Source of the DNA: Acidipropionibacterium virtanenii | GTDB taxonomy: Bacteria; Actinomycetota; Actinomycetes; Propionibacteriales; Propionibacteriaceae | Direction of reading: 5' to 3' | Assembly (NCBI RefSeq): GCF_003325455.1 | Contig: NZ_CP025198.1 | Span: forward strand, 806,001 to 870,000 | Length of the DNA stretch: 64,000 bases | Part shown: positions 1 to 9,656 of the stretch, piece by piece | Layout: each line of letters starts with the position of its first letter | How positions within the stretch are numbered: the first letter of the stretch is position 1 | The notes under the pieces: generated by a model | The model's input: only the letters and a program-made list of their open reading frames with translations | The model's database searches: none | Told to the model about the DNA's origin: nothing | Made by a program: the position numbers and the translations under genes

Positions 1-1499
<1,499 letters not shown>

Positions 1500-1534
1500 G
1501 CGTCCGGGCCGTCCGGGTGTCTGCGGGTCGAGGT

Positions 1535-1564
1535 TTGGCTCGGGGGAGTGGCCCCGAGTAGGAT
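1535..1564 (+). promoter_or_regulatory. Candidate promoter for the bS22 gene
   Basis: TTGGCT at 1535-1540, an 18-nt spacer and TAGGAT at 1559-1564 resemble a housekeeping actinobacterial promoter. It lies just after proC and about 160 nt before the small ribosomal protein gene, which would get a long 5' leader. Read by eye only. Confidence 0.4.
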
Positions 1565-1724
1565 GGGCGATTGTCTGCGTGCGAGTCGCGTCGAGCGGGG
1601 CCTGGCGGCCCAGGTCCTCTACGGGGAGCGATGGGCAGGCAACGATCACGTGTCGGGTCCTTCGGGGCCCATGCAGAGTGATCCGGGGAGCAACGACCCG
1701 GGTTGAAACGAGAAGAGGTCCACA

Positions 1725-1826
1725 GTGGGTTCCGTCATCAAGAAGCGTCGCAAGCGCATGGCGAAGAAGAAGCACCGCAAGCTGCTCAAGAAGACGCGCA
1801 TCCAGCGTCGTCGCGCCGGCAAGTGA
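1725..1826 (+). CDS. Small basic ribosomal protein bS22 (AURKAIP1/COX24 type), 33 aa
   Basis: This 33-residue protein starts with GTG and reads [19 protein letters not shown], then [14 protein letters not shown]. About half the residues are Lys or Arg. It matches the tiny actinobacterial AURKAIP1/COX24-domain protein described as bS22 in mycobacterial 30S subunits, which also sits downstream of proC there. An AAGAGG ribosome-binding site lies 7 nt before the GTG. It binds rRNA in the small subunit in the known cases; the role here is taken from the family. Confidence 0.9.
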   Translation: MGSVIKKRRKRMAKKKHRKLLKKTRIQRRRAGK

Positions 1827-1839
1827 CGCTCGGGCGGCC

Positions 1840-2220
1840 GTGATCCGTCGGATCCGTCGGCGCACGACCCCCGGGAAGCGCGCTGACGAGGACGAACGGT
1901 CGCCACTCGTCGGTAACACACCACGTCCCCCCGACCCTCCGGTCGAGGGGCACGTTGTCGTTCTCAGCCGGTCCGGCTGTCATCTGTGCGATGGCGTCCT
2001 GACCCTGTGCGAGGGCCTTTCCCGGGAGCGGCCCGATCTGATCCCCGAGCCGGTGGCGGTCGTCGACGTCGACCAGGATCCGCAGGTGAGGGCCAGGTGG
2101 GGCGATCACGTCCCGGTGACCTTCGTAGACGGGGTCCTCATCGGCTACTGGTTCCTCGACCGGGAGACCCTCCTCTCGGCGCTGGAGAACGGCCCCACCC
2201 AGGTGTCCGTCATCCCCTGA
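1840..2220 (+). CDS. Glutaredoxin-like protein (DUF836 type)
   Basis: The core HVVVLSRSGCHLCDGVLTL is a thioredoxin-fold strand followed by a CxxC redox motif (CHLC), and VPVTFVDGVLIG is the cis-proline region. Such small proteins precede hemA in mycobacteria and are thought to be thiol-disulfide reductases of unknown partner. The start is uncertain: the only in-frame start codon before the core and downstream of bS22 is GTG at 1840, which gives 126 residues with a charged, probably disordered first 40; no clear ribosome-binding site precedes it. A leaderless or coupled start is possible. Confidence 0.75.
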   Translation: MIRRIRRRTTPGKRADEDERSPLVGNTPRPPDPPVEGHVVVLSRSGCHLCDGVLTLCEGLSRERPDLIPEPVAVVDVDQDPQVRARWGDHVPVTFVDGVLIGYWFLDRETLLSALENGPTQVSVIP

Positions 2221-2288
2221 ACCCGGCCTCTGTCGACGTCCGGTCTTCTATAGTGCCTCCTGTGGGTCAGCCTTTCGCCGGCTACTCC

Positions 2289-2412
2289 GCGTTGGCCCTC
2301 TAGCAGGAGGGCCAACGTCGGTGTTCGATACGCAAAGCAAACACACAGCCGACTGGACCTGTTCGAGGGGTCGGCGAGCCCTGGCGAGCGCAGGGGAGTT
2401 GTCTCCCTGTTG
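2289..2412 (-). repeat. Dispersed intergenic structured repeat, copy A
   Basis: Read on the minus strand it begins with CAACAGGGAGACAACTCCCC, followed by a GCGCTCGCC-AGGGCTCGCC tract, and ends in a hairpin made of GTTGGCCCTC and its complement. The first part recurs near 20.64 kb (21 identical bases) and the whole layout recurs near 36.6 kb, always between genes. The element lies between the glutaredoxin-like gene and rex. No coding potential is seen; it resembles a MITE- or REP-like family. Confidence 0.65.
2291..2316 (+). terminator. Hairpin, possible terminator after the glutaredoxin-like gene
   Basis: GTTGGCCCTC (2291-2300) pairs perfectly with GAGGGCCAAC (2307-2316) around a 6-nt loop. 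There is no U tract, so intrinsic termination is uncertain. The hairpin is also the end of repeat copy A. Confidence 0.4.
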
Positions 2413-2418
2413 AATGGA

Positions 2419-2447
2419 TTGTGAGATTTCTCACATCTTGGTAGCGT
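2419..2447 (+). promoter_or_regulatory. rex promoter with overlapping Rex operator
   Basis: TGTGAGATTTCTCACA at 2420-2435 is a palindrome apart from its centre and fits the actinobacterial Rex operator (TGTGAAC-nnn-TTCACA type). It covers the -35 box TTGTGA (2419-2424) and part of the spacer; a 17-nt spacer leads to a -10 TAGCGT (2442-2447). The ATG follows 6 nt later, so the transcript is probably leaderless and Rex represses itself. TGTGA-N6-TCACA also fits CRP/GlxR, but the position before rex favours Rex. Confidence 0.72.
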
Positions 2448-2453
2448 GTCGCC

Positions 2454-3092
2454 ATGTCCCAGCCGAATGCCACCGTTCTGCCGGCCGCCACGGTGAGCAG
2501 GCTGCCCGGATACCTCAGAGTCCTTCACGAGGCCGAGGACTCCGGAGTCGAGGTCATCAGTTCAGTCGCTCTGGCGACCCGGGCCGGGGTGCACCCGGCC
2601 CTGTTGCGCCGTGATCTCTCCCAGCTCGGCAGCTACGGCACCCGGGGGGTCGGGTACGACGTCGACACCCTCATCCGCGAGATCGGCCGCGTGGTGGGGG
2701 ATCGTCTCACCTGGCCGGTGGTCATCGTGGGGGTGGGGCATCTGGGCCAGGCGCTCGCTCACCACGAGGTGCTGCGCGAGCGCGGTTTCGAGCTGGCTGG
2801 CCTGGTCGACTCCTCCCCTGAGCTGATCGGCTCGACGGTCGCCGGGGTTCCGATCCGTCCACCCGACGAGCTGGCCGCCGTGGTGGCCCGGGGCCGGGCG
2901 GTCATCGGGGTCATCACGACTCCGGCGGGTCAGGCGCAGGGGGTGGCCGACGCGCTGGTGGACGCCGGGATCAGGCGGATCCTCAATTTCGCGGCCCAGC
3001 CCCTCGAGGTGCCGGCGACGGTGACCGTCCGGGGCGTGGATCTCACCGGTGAGATGCAGGTCCTCGTCTATCACGAGATCCACGAAGGCTGA
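2454..3092 (+). CDS. rex: Redox-sensing transcriptional repressor Rex
   Basis: Rex senses the NADH/NAD+ ratio: NAD+-bound or free dimers hold operators, NADH releases them. The 212-residue protein has an N-terminal winged helix (about 15-80; PALLRRDLSQLGSYGTRGVGY) and a Rossmann domain starting at VVIVGVGHLGQALA, with a C-terminal swap helix. Length is normal. Elsewhere rex leads a hem operon; here the next gene is the hemD fusion, and targets in the window may include rex itself. The start is fixed by the leaderless promoter just upstream. Confidence 0.94.
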   Translation: MSQPNATVLPAATVSRLPGYLRVLHEAEDSGVEVISSVALATRAGVHPALLRRDLSQLGSYGTRGVGYDVDTLIREIGRVVGDRLTWPVVIVGVGHLGQALAHHEVLRERGFELAGLVDSSPELIGSTVAGVPIRPPDELAAVVARGRAVIGVITTPAGQAQGVADALVDAGIRRILNFAAQPLEVPATVTVRGVDLTGEMQVLVYHEIHEG

Positions 3093-3307
3093 ACCTCGGG
3101 GTTCGTGATTTTGCGCGGCCGACTTGACTAGGACGAAGATGCTTGAGAGAAAAGTCAGGCAAGTGAGCGGGAGTGTAGCGTGCTGGTCCATGCCCTCATG
3201 AGGGGGGTCCGGGACCCAGTGCCGACCGTCAGCCAGGGCGCCGGCGGTCATGTGGTGCCGTCCAAGCTGTGCCATGGGAGCTGTACCCCCACGAAGGGAA
3301 ACACAGG

Positions 3308-4945
3308 ATGACTCAGACGCCTCCAGGCTCCGCGAGCGGGCCGGGACCTGGCAGCCAGCCGAATGCCAGCGCACAGGCCCGTGTGCAGTTCATCGGCATC
3401 GGCCCCGGTGACCCGGGGCTGCTCACCCTGTCCGCCGTGAAGGCTATCGGGCGTGCTCAGCGCATCGTCATCGACGACCCGGACCAGAAGGCGCTGCTCG
3501 AGGCCGGCGAGGTCGCTCTGGCTCCCGGTGCCGAGATCATCGAGGCCCTCTCCCCGTTGGAGGTGACCGAGGCCCTCATCACCGCTGCCGGCCGAGGGCT
3601 CGAGGTCGTCCGCCTGGTGGGCGGGGACCCCTTCCTCGACGGGGATGTGGCCTCGGAGGCCGCCGCCCTGGCCGTTGCCGACTACGACGTCGACGTCATC
3701 CCCGGGGTCTCTCCCATGACCGCCATCCCCGAGTACGCCGGGGTCACCCTCAACGGCCACGATGCCCAGCTCATCGGTCCCGACGCCTGCCTGCGGGATC
3801 TGGACGGAAGGGGCGGGCGATGGTCCTCCACCGGGCTCATCGTGGTGGCCACCACCGCGGCGAGGGTCGGCGATGTGGTGCGTCACGCCATCGACTCGGG
3901 GCGCGAGCAGACCGAGCCCGCCGTCATCACCCGCAACGGGGGCACCACTCAGCAGGTCTCCACGACCACCACCCTCGAGGCGCTGCCCGGCGCGGTCACC
4001 AGGGCGGGCGATGACGAGCCGGTGCATGTCGTCATCGGTCATGTGCTGGACGACCCCCAGGACGACCGGCTGGACTGGTTCGAGTCCAAGCCGCTGTTCG
4101 GCTGGAGCGTGCTCATCCCGCGCACCCGCGACCACTCCGCCACGCTGCCGTCGCGGCTGCAGGACTACGGTGCGCACAGTCTGGACGTGCCCACCATCTC
4201 GATGGAGCCGCCGCGCACCCCCCAGCAGATGGACAAGGCGATCCGGGGCCTGGTCGAGGGCCGCTACGAGTGGGTGGTCTTCACCTCCGCGAACGCCGTG
4301 CGTGCGGTCCGGGAGAAGCTCGAGGGGCTGGGGCTGGATTCTCGCGCCTACTCCGGGCTGCGGATCGCGGCCATCTTCGACTCGACCGTCAAGACCCTGG
4401 CCCAGTGGGGGGTCAAACCCGATCTGGTGCCCGAGGGGGAGCAGTCGACCGCCGCCCTGGCCGCGGTCTTCCCGGCCTTCGATGACGCCCTGGACCCGAT
4501 CAATCGGGTCTTCGTGCCCCGCGCAGACATCGCCACCGAGTCGCTGTCCGCCGATCTGTCCGGGCTGGGATGGGAGGTCGAGGACGTCATCGGCTACCGC
4601 ACCGTCCGTGCCGCCCCGCCGCCGGCCGACACCAGGGAGGCCATCAAGACCGGGGCATTCGACGCGGTCGTGTTCACCTCCTCGACGACGGTACGCAACC
4701 TGGTCGGGATCGCCGGGAAGCCGCACAGGCACACCGTGGTGGCCGCGATCGGGCCGCGCACCGCCGAGACCTGCGAGGAGCACGGACTCCAGGTCGACGT
4801 CATCGCACCCGAGCCCGAGGCGATCAGCCTGGCGGACGCCCTGGCTGATTTCGCCGCCCGGCGTCGCGACGAGCTGTTGGCCAGTGGCCGGCCGGTGGTC
4901 CGTCCGTCCCAGCGCAAGCGCCGAGGGCGCCAGCCCTCACGGTGA
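3308..4945 (+). CDS. hemD: Tetrapyrrole methylase-like / uroporphyrinogen-III synthase fusion
   Basis: The C-terminal half (about 250-520; WSVLIPRTRDHSATLPSRL, VVFTSANAVRAV, DAVVFTSSTTVRNL) is uroporphyrinogen-III synthase, which closes hydroxymethylbilane to the ring used for heme, siroheme and cobalamin. The N-terminal half (about 25-240) is a SAM-dependent uroporphyrinogen methylase fold with GIGPGDPGLLTL and RLVGGDPFLDG, but with many changes from active CobA. The same fusion is known in mycobacteria. ATG 3308 is chosen because GAAGGGA lies 8 nt upstream; a start at 3269 would add 13 unlikely residues. hemA and hemC, normally between rex and hemD, are absent. Confidence 0.88.
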   Translation: MTQTPPGSASGPGPGSQPNASAQARVQFIGIGPGDPGLLTLSAVKAIGRAQRIVIDDPDQKALLEAGEVALAPGAEIIEALSPLEVTEALITAAGRGLEVVRLVGGDPFLDGDVASEAAALAVADYDVDVIPGVSPMTAIPEYAGVTLNGHDAQLIGPDACLRDLDGRGGRWSSTGLIVVATTAARVGDVVRHAIDSGREQTEPAVITRNGGTTQQVSTTTTLEALPGAVTRAGDDEPVHVVIGHVLDDPQDDRLDWFESKPLFGWSVLIPRTRDHSATLPSRLQDYGAHSLDVPTISMEPPRTPQQMDKAIRGLVEGRYEWVVFTSANAVRAVREKLEGLGLDSRAYSGLRIAAIFDSTVKTLAQWGVKPDLVPEGEQSTAALAAVFPAFDDALDPINRVFVPRADIATESLSADLSGLGWEVEDVIGYRTVRAAPPPADTREAIKTGAFDAVVFTSSTTVRNLVGIAGKPHRHTVVAAIGPRTAETCEEHGLQVDVIAPEPEAISLADALADFAARRRDELLASGRPVVRPSQRKRRGRQPSR

Positions 4946-4964
4946 AGCCCGAGGGCGCGGCGGC

Positions 4965-4983
4965 CCCCTCCTCACAGGAGGGG
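4965..4983 (+). terminator. Hairpin after hemD
   Basis: CCCCTCCT pairs with AGGAGGGG around a 3-nt loop, 20 nt after the hemD stop. A U tract is lacking, so it may attenuate rather than end transcription into the next operon. Confidence 0.4.
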
Positions 4984-5053
4984 TGCGTAGATTGGTGACC
5001 CGGCGACCACCGCGACGCGGTCGCGACATTCGACAACCTCAAGGAGCGGGACC

Positions 5054-5755
5054 ATGAGCCGGACGACGACGGTCCATCTGCTGCGTCACGGCGAGGTGGA
5101 CAATCCCACCGGCGTCCTCTACGGCCGGATGCCCGGATTCCATCTCACGCCGCTGGGGAGGCAGATGGCTGCCAGGGCCGCCGAGTATTTCGCCCAGGCG
5201 CCCCTGTCGGTGCTGGTGTGCTCCCCGCTCGAACGGGCCCAGGAGACCATCGCCCCGGTCGCGGCCCTGCATCCGGATCTCCAGGTCCGGCTGGACGAGG
5301 ACGTCATCGAGGCCACCAATGCCTTCGAGGGGCAGGTCTTCGGGCGCGACAACAAGGCGCTCAAGGACCCTCACAACTGGCGGTTGGTGCTCAATCCGAT
5401 GCGGCCCTCCTGGGGAGAGCCCTACAAGGCCATCGCGGCCCGCATGACCCGCGCCGTGCTGCGTGCCGCCAAGGAGGCAGGTCCCGGCGGCCAGGCCCTC
5501 ATCGTCTCCCATCAGCTGCCGATCTGGATCGCCCGCTGCGCCGCCGAGGGGCGCCGACTCCCGCACGATCCGAGGTCGCGCCAGTGCAGCCTGGCCTCGA
5601 TCACCGGCATCGGCGTCCTGGACGGGAGGATCGTGCGGGTCGACTACGCCGAGCCGGCCATCGATCTGGTCCCCTCCAGGGACCGCCGGTCGAATATCTC
5701 GGCCGGATCGGGTGGAACCCTCGGATCAGGTGCCGGGGCGGGCGCGGCACATTGA
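5054..5755 (+). CDS. Histidine phosphatase family protein (phosphoglycerate mutase-like)
   Basis: The N-terminal LLRHGEVDN holds the catalytic RHG histidine and VCSPLERAQET the second Arg; a later LIVSHQLPIW gives the second His. The 233-residue protein is therefore a branch of the RHG phosphatases; its substrate is unknown. It opens the cytochrome c maturation operon, the position it also has in mycobacteria (the gpm-like gene before the thioredoxin gene). AAGGAG lies before the ATG. The last 30 residues are a Gly/Ala-rich tail. Its stop is overlapped by the TTG start of the next gene. Confidence 0.88.
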   Translation: MSRTTTVHLLRHGEVDNPTGVLYGRMPGFHLTPLGRQMAARAAEYFAQAPLSVLVCSPLERAQETIAPVAALHPDLQVRLDEDVIEATNAFEGQVFGRDNKALKDPHNWRLVLNPMRPSWGEPYKAIAARMTRAVLRAAKEAGPGGQALIVSHQLPIWIARCAAEGRRLPHDPRSRQCSLASITGIGVLDGRIVRVDYAEPAIDLVPSRDRRSNISAGSGGTLGSGAGAGAAH

Positions 5756-6327
5756 TCGGGCGCCGCTCCCTGCTGGCGGCCGCCGGGCTGGCACTGCTCG
5801 TCCCGGCGGCCGGTTGTTCGACCTCGAACCCGAGCGCGGACGCGGACAAGGGGTTCGCCGTGGGCGACGGCTCCTTCTCCCAGCTGGAGATCGGCAAGCG
5901 GGAGAAGGCTCCGACGCTGTCGGGCGCCGGTCTGGACGGCCGGAGGCTGTCGACCGCCGGCGCGGCCGGGAAGGTCATCGTCGTCAACGTGTGGGGCTCC
6001 TGGTGCGCCCCCTGCCGGCATGAGGCTCCGGCGCTGGTGGCCGCCGCGAAGCGCACCTCGGGCGTCGCCCAGTTCTTCGGGATCAACACGCGCGATCTCG
6101 ATCGCGCCCCGGCCACCGCATTCGTGCGCGCCTTCGGCCTCACCTGGCCCAGCTTCTACGACCCGGACGGGGACCTGCTGCTGCGCTTCTCCGACCTTCC
6201 TCCCAAGGCCATCCCCTCGACTCTCATCATCGACCGGCGGGGACGGACGGCGGCGCGCTTCCTCGGAGAGGTGAGCACCACCACCCTGGCCCAGGTGGTC
6301 GCCCAGATCGCCGAGGAGCCCCGGTGA
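5752..6327 (+). CDS. TlpA/ResA-like thiol-disulfide lipoprotein for cytochrome c maturation
   Basis: The protein keeps apocytochrome c cysteines reduced on the outer face of the membrane, fed by CcdA. A lipoprotein signal (RRSLLAAAGLALL, lipobox AAGC) is followed by a thioredoxin fold with WCAPC at about residue 85 and the cis-Pro motif IPSTLIID. The only start that gives the whole signal peptide is TTG at 5752, overlapping the previous stop as TTGA, so it is probably made by translational coupling. It has 191 residues. Its stop overlaps the ccdA start (GTGA). Confidence 0.88.
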   Translation: MIGRRSLLAAAGLALLVPAAGCSTSNPSADADKGFAVGDGSFSQLEIGKREKAPTLSGAGLDGRRLSTAGAAGKVIVVNVWGSWCAPCRHEAPALVAAAKRTSGVAQFFGINTRDLDRAPATAFVRAFGLTWPSFYDPDGDLLLRFSDLPPKAIPSTLIIDRRGRTAARFLGEVSTTTLAQVVAQIAEEPR

Positions 6328-7079
6328 TACCGCTCGATCTGGGCTCGTGGGCGGCCGGGATGCTGCAGGGTTCGATGATCGGCGCGGTCCCGGTGGCGGT
6401 GTTCGCCGGGCTGGTGTCCTTCTTCTCGCCCTGCGTGCTGCCCCTGGTACCCGGCTACCTGTCGTATGCGACCGGCCAGAGCGCTGCTGAACTGGCGGGG
6501 GGACGACGTCGCGCGGTGCTCGGCTCGGTGCTGTTCATCCTGGGGTTCGGGGTGGTGTTCGTGGCCACCGGCACCCTGGTCGGCGGGCTCGGCAGGGCCC
6601 TGGTGAGCCATCAGCGCACCATCGAGATCCTCGTCGGGGCCCTGGCCGTGCTGCTCGGCGCCATGTTCGCCGGGCTGGTGCCTCTGGGACGCCGGGAGTT
6701 CCGCCTGCACCGGCTGCCGCGTGCCGGGCTGGCGGCCGCCCCGGTGCTGGGCGTCGTCTTCGGCCTGGGCTGGACGCCGTGCATCGGCCCGGCCCTCACG
6801 GTCGTCTACGGGCTGTCCTTCTCGCAGGGATCGGCGGCCAAGGGCGCGGTGCTGGCGGCCTGCTACGCGGCGGGGCTGGGCCTGCCCTTCGTGGCCGCGG
6901 GGGCCGCCCTGGCGCGGCTGGCCCGGACCGTGACGTGGGTGAAGGCCCACCAGCGTCTGGTGCAGAGATCCGGAGGAGTTCTCATGATGGCCGTCGGAGT
7001 GGCCCTGGTGACGGGATGGTGGGATGTCGCGATGGCCGCCCTGCGTTCCTGGGCGGCCCGTTTCGGGGCGGTGATCTGA
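6324..7079 (+). CDS. ccdA: Cytochrome c biogenesis protein CcdA
   Basis: CcdA passes electrons from cytoplasmic thioredoxin across the membrane to the TlpA-type partner encoded just before it. The 251 residues form about six membrane segments; the paired cysteines sit in FFSPCVLPLVPGYLSY and GWTPCIGPALT, the hallmark DsbD-gamma/CcdA motifs. The start is GTG overlapping the previous stop (GTGA), and the stop overlaps the resB ATG (TGATG), so all three are translationally coupled. Confidence 0.94.
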   Translation: MIPLDLGSWAAGMLQGSMIGAVPVAVFAGLVSFFSPCVLPLVPGYLSYATGQSAAELAGGRRRAVLGSVLFILGFGVVFVATGTLVGGLGRALVSHQRTIEILVGALAVLLGAMFAGLVPLGRREFRLHRLPRAGLAAAPVLGVVFGLGWTPCIGPALTVVYGLSFSQGSAAKGAVLAACYAAGLGLPFVAAGAALARLARTVTWVKAHQRLVQRSGGVLMMAVGVALVTGWWDVAMAALRSWAARFGAVI

Positions 7080-8734
7080 TGGCGGACAAGTCCTCGACGC
7101 TCGGCGTCAGACAGATGGCACGATGGCTGTGGGGCCAGCTCACCAGCATGCGCACCGCTCTGGTGCTGCTCTTCCTGCTGGCGGCGGCCGCGATCCCCGG
7201 GTCACTGGTGCCGCAGTCCTCCCAGAGCTCCATCAAGGTGTCCGATTTCGTCAAGGCCCACCCGGTCCTCGACAAGGTCTACCGGCCGCTGGGGATGTAC
7301 CACGTGTACACCTCGGTGTGGTTCTCGGCGATCTACCTGTTGCTGTTCATCTCGCTGGTGGGGTGCATCGTCCCCCGACTGGTCACCCAGGTGAAGGCGT
7401 TGCGCCGCGAGCCTCCGCGGGTGCCGTCCCGGCTCGACCGGCTGCCCGGCCACCTGGCGGTGGAGGTCGAGGCGGGCACCGGGACCGAGGACGTGAAGAC
7501 CGAGGAGGCCGAGGGCCATCGGGCCGGGGAGGGGAGCGGTGACGTCGTCGGGGAGATCGACGATCGTGCCAGGGCCTGGCTCAAGGCGAACCGCTACCGC
7601 GTCGTCTCCGATCCCGACGGCTCGCTGCGGGCCGAACGAGGACGGCACCGCGAGACCGGCAACCTCGTCTTCCACGTATTCCTGGTGGTGCTCCTGATCG
7701 CCATCGCCTGGAACACCCTGTGGGGCTACAAGGGCAGCGCTGTGGTCGTGGAGGGCCAGGGCTTCTCGAACAACATCACCCAGTTCGACGAGTTCCACGC
7801 CGGAGCCGCGGTGAACACCGACCGGCTGCAACCCTTCTCGATCATCCTGAAGAGCTTCGTCGCCCGATTCGAGACCGGTCCGGTCCAGCACGGGGCGGCG
7901 CGCGAGTTCACGGGCAAGGTCGCCGTCACCACCGACAAGGGGACCCGTAACAGCAGCCTGACGGTCAACAGGCCCATCACCATCGGATCGACGAAGGTCA
8001 ACCTGCTGGGTCATGGCTACGCCGCGACCGTCAAGGTGACCGACGGCAACGGCCGGGTGGCCTACTCCGGGCCGGTGATCTTCGTCCCCCAGGACGGCAA
8101 CTTCACCTCCTCGGGAGTCATCAAGGTGCCCGACTCCCGGCCGCAGAGGCTCGCCTTCCAGGGCTACTTCCTGCCCACCGCCACGGTCGGCAGGGCCGGC
8201 CCGGTCTCCATCTTCCCCGACGCGTACAACCCGCAGCTGTATCTCAACGCGTGGGCCGGGGCGCCCGCCGAGGAGACGGGCACACCGCAGAACGTGTACG
8301 TCCTCGACACCACCGGCCTGACCCGGATCAAGGACGGTTCGAAGCCGGTGAGCTTCGCCCTGTCTCCCGGCCAGGGGTACAAGCTGCCCGGCGGCCGGGG
8401 GTCCATCGAGTTCACCGGCTGGCAGCGCTGGGCCAAGCTCCAGGTCTCCAGCGCTCCCGGTCTTCCGCTGGCCTTCGGCTCGCTGATGATCGCGGTGGCC
8501 GGGCTGTGCGTCAGCCTGTTCACCCGGCCGCGCCGGCTCTGGCTGAGGGTGACCTGCGGCGAGGCGGGACGGCTGTCCATCGAGGTCGGCGGCCTGGACC
8601 GGGCGGATTCCCGGGCCGGGCTCGACGACGACGTCGCCGAGCTGGTGGAGGCCGCCCGCGGCGAACTGGTGTCCGCCGGTCAACCCGGCACCGGAGCTAC
8701 AGTGTCCCCGACCACCAGCGAGGAGGATTCATGA
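7079..8734 (+). CDS. resB: ResB/Ccs1 cytochrome c synthetase subunit
   Basis: ResB forms with CcsB the system II complex that carries heme outward and attaches it to CXXCH motifs. There are membrane segments near residues 22-42, 74-94, about 197-217 and near 470, with a large extracytoplasmic domain of roughly 220-460. The ATG at 7079 overlaps the ccdA stop. Total 551 residues, usual for actinobacteria. An acidic cytoplasmic insertion at about 125-155 is low complexity. The stop overlaps the ccsB ATG (ATGA). Confidence 0.93.
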   Translation: MADKSSTLGVRQMARWLWGQLTSMRTALVLLFLLAAAAIPGSLVPQSSQSSIKVSDFVKAHPVLDKVYRPLGMYHVYTSVWFSAIYLLLFISLVGCIVPRLVTQVKALRREPPRVPSRLDRLPGHLAVEVEAGTGTEDVKTEEAEGHRAGEGSGDVVGEIDDRARAWLKANRYRVVSDPDGSLRAERGRHRETGNLVFHVFLVVLLIAIAWNTLWGYKGSAVVVEGQGFSNNITQFDEFHAGAAVNTDRLQPFSIILKSFVARFETGPVQHGAAREFTGKVAVTTDKGTRNSSLTVNRPITIGSTKVNLLGHGYAATVKVTDGNGRVAYSGPVIFVPQDGNFTSSGVIKVPDSRPQRLAFQGYFLPTATVGRAGPVSIFPDAYNPQLYLNAWAGAPAEETGTPQNVYVLDTTGLTRIKDGSKPVSFALSPGQGYKLPGGRGSIEFTGWQRWAKLQVSSAPGLPLAFGSLMIAVAGLCVSLFTRPRRLWLRVTCGEAGRLSIEVGGLDRADSRAGLDDDVAELVEAARGELVSAGQPGTGATVSPTTSEEDS

Positions 8735-9651
8735 GCCTGTCGAGCCTGTCAGCGCTGGGCATCGTCACCGCTGCCGTCGTGTACCTGCTGGCCTTCATCG
8801 CCCACGTCGCCGAGTGGGCCGGGCTGCGCGGAGTGGCGGAGGCCGGCGGGGTCGGTCAGAGCGCCGGGAGGCGCGAGGCCGCCGAGACCCGTTCGGAGGT
8901 CTGGGGCCGGCTCGGTCTGAATCTCACGATCATCGGTGCCGCCAGCCATGCCGTCGGGGTGGTGTGCCGGGGGATCGCGGCCCACCGCGCCCCCTGGGGC
9001 AATATGTACGAGTTCGTCACCGCGGCGCTGCTCTTCGTCGTGGTCGTCTATCTCGTGCTGGTCGCCCGCTGGAATCTCCGCTGGCTGGGGATCGGCGTCA
9101 CCCTCCTGCTGGCGGTGGGCAACGGCCTGGCCGCCACCGTGCTCTACGTCGGCATCGCCCCACTGGTTCCCGCCCTGCACTCGGTGTGGTTCGTCATCCA
9201 CATCGTCGCGGCCTGTCTGGCCGCGGCGGCCCTCAACGTCGGTGCGATCGCCTCCGTGCTCTTCCTGTTCAGATCGCGCGCCGAGAAGAAGTCGCAGCGC
9301 ACCGGGGAGCCCGTCAGCGGGTTCATGGCGAGGGTGCCCTCCTCCCGCGCCATCGACACCGTGGCCTACCGGGCCCACGCCTTCGGGTTCCCGATCTGGA
9401 CCTTCACCATCGCCGCCGGCTCCATCTGGGCCGAGTACGCCTGGGGTCGGTTCTGGGGCTGGGACCCCAAGGAGACCTGGTCCCTGGTCACCTGGGTCGT
9501 CTACGCCGGATACCTGCACGCCCGCGCCACCGCCGGCTGGCGGGGGACCCGCGCCGCGGTGATCGCCATCATCGGCATCGCATGCTTCTGGTTCAACTTC
9601 GTGGGCGTCAACCTGTTCATCAACGGTCTGCACTCGTACGCCGGAATCTGA
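8731..9651 (+). CDS. ccsB: c-type cytochrome biogenesis protein CcsB
   Basis: CcsB is the heme-handling partner of ResB. The tryptophan-rich WD-type motif WGWDPKETWSLVTW, which presents heme to the outside, is near residue 235, and several His residues lie in membrane segments (HAVGVVCRGIAAHRAPWGN, HSVWFVIH). About eight membrane helices, 306 residues. AGGAGG lies 5 nt before the ATG and the start overlaps the resB stop. Together with the three genes before it this completes a system II maturation operon, so the cell must make c-type cytochromes. Confidence 0.95.
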   Translation: MSLSSLSALGIVTAAVVYLLAFIAHVAEWAGLRGVAEAGGVGQSAGRREAAETRSEVWGRLGLNLTIIGAASHAVGVVCRGIAAHRAPWGNMYEFVTAALLFVVVVYLVLVARWNLRWLGIGVTLLLAVGNGLAATVLYVGIAPLVPALHSVWFVIHIVAACLAAAALNVGAIASVLFLFRSRAEKKSQRTGEPVSGFMARVPSSRAIDTVAYRAHAFGFPIWTFTIAAGSIWAEYAWGRFWGWDPKETWSLVTWVVYAGYLHARATAGWRGTRAAVIAIIGIACFWFNFVGVNLFINGLHSYAGI

Positions 9652-9656
9652 GCGTC

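Noticed and set aside
2420-2435. CRP/GlxR site
   Set aside because: It fits TGTGA-N6-TCACA equally well, but its place over the rex promoter makes Rex the simpler reading; not fully excluded.
3124-3129. TTGACT as a promoter for hemD
   Set aside because: No -10 box at a usable distance was found.
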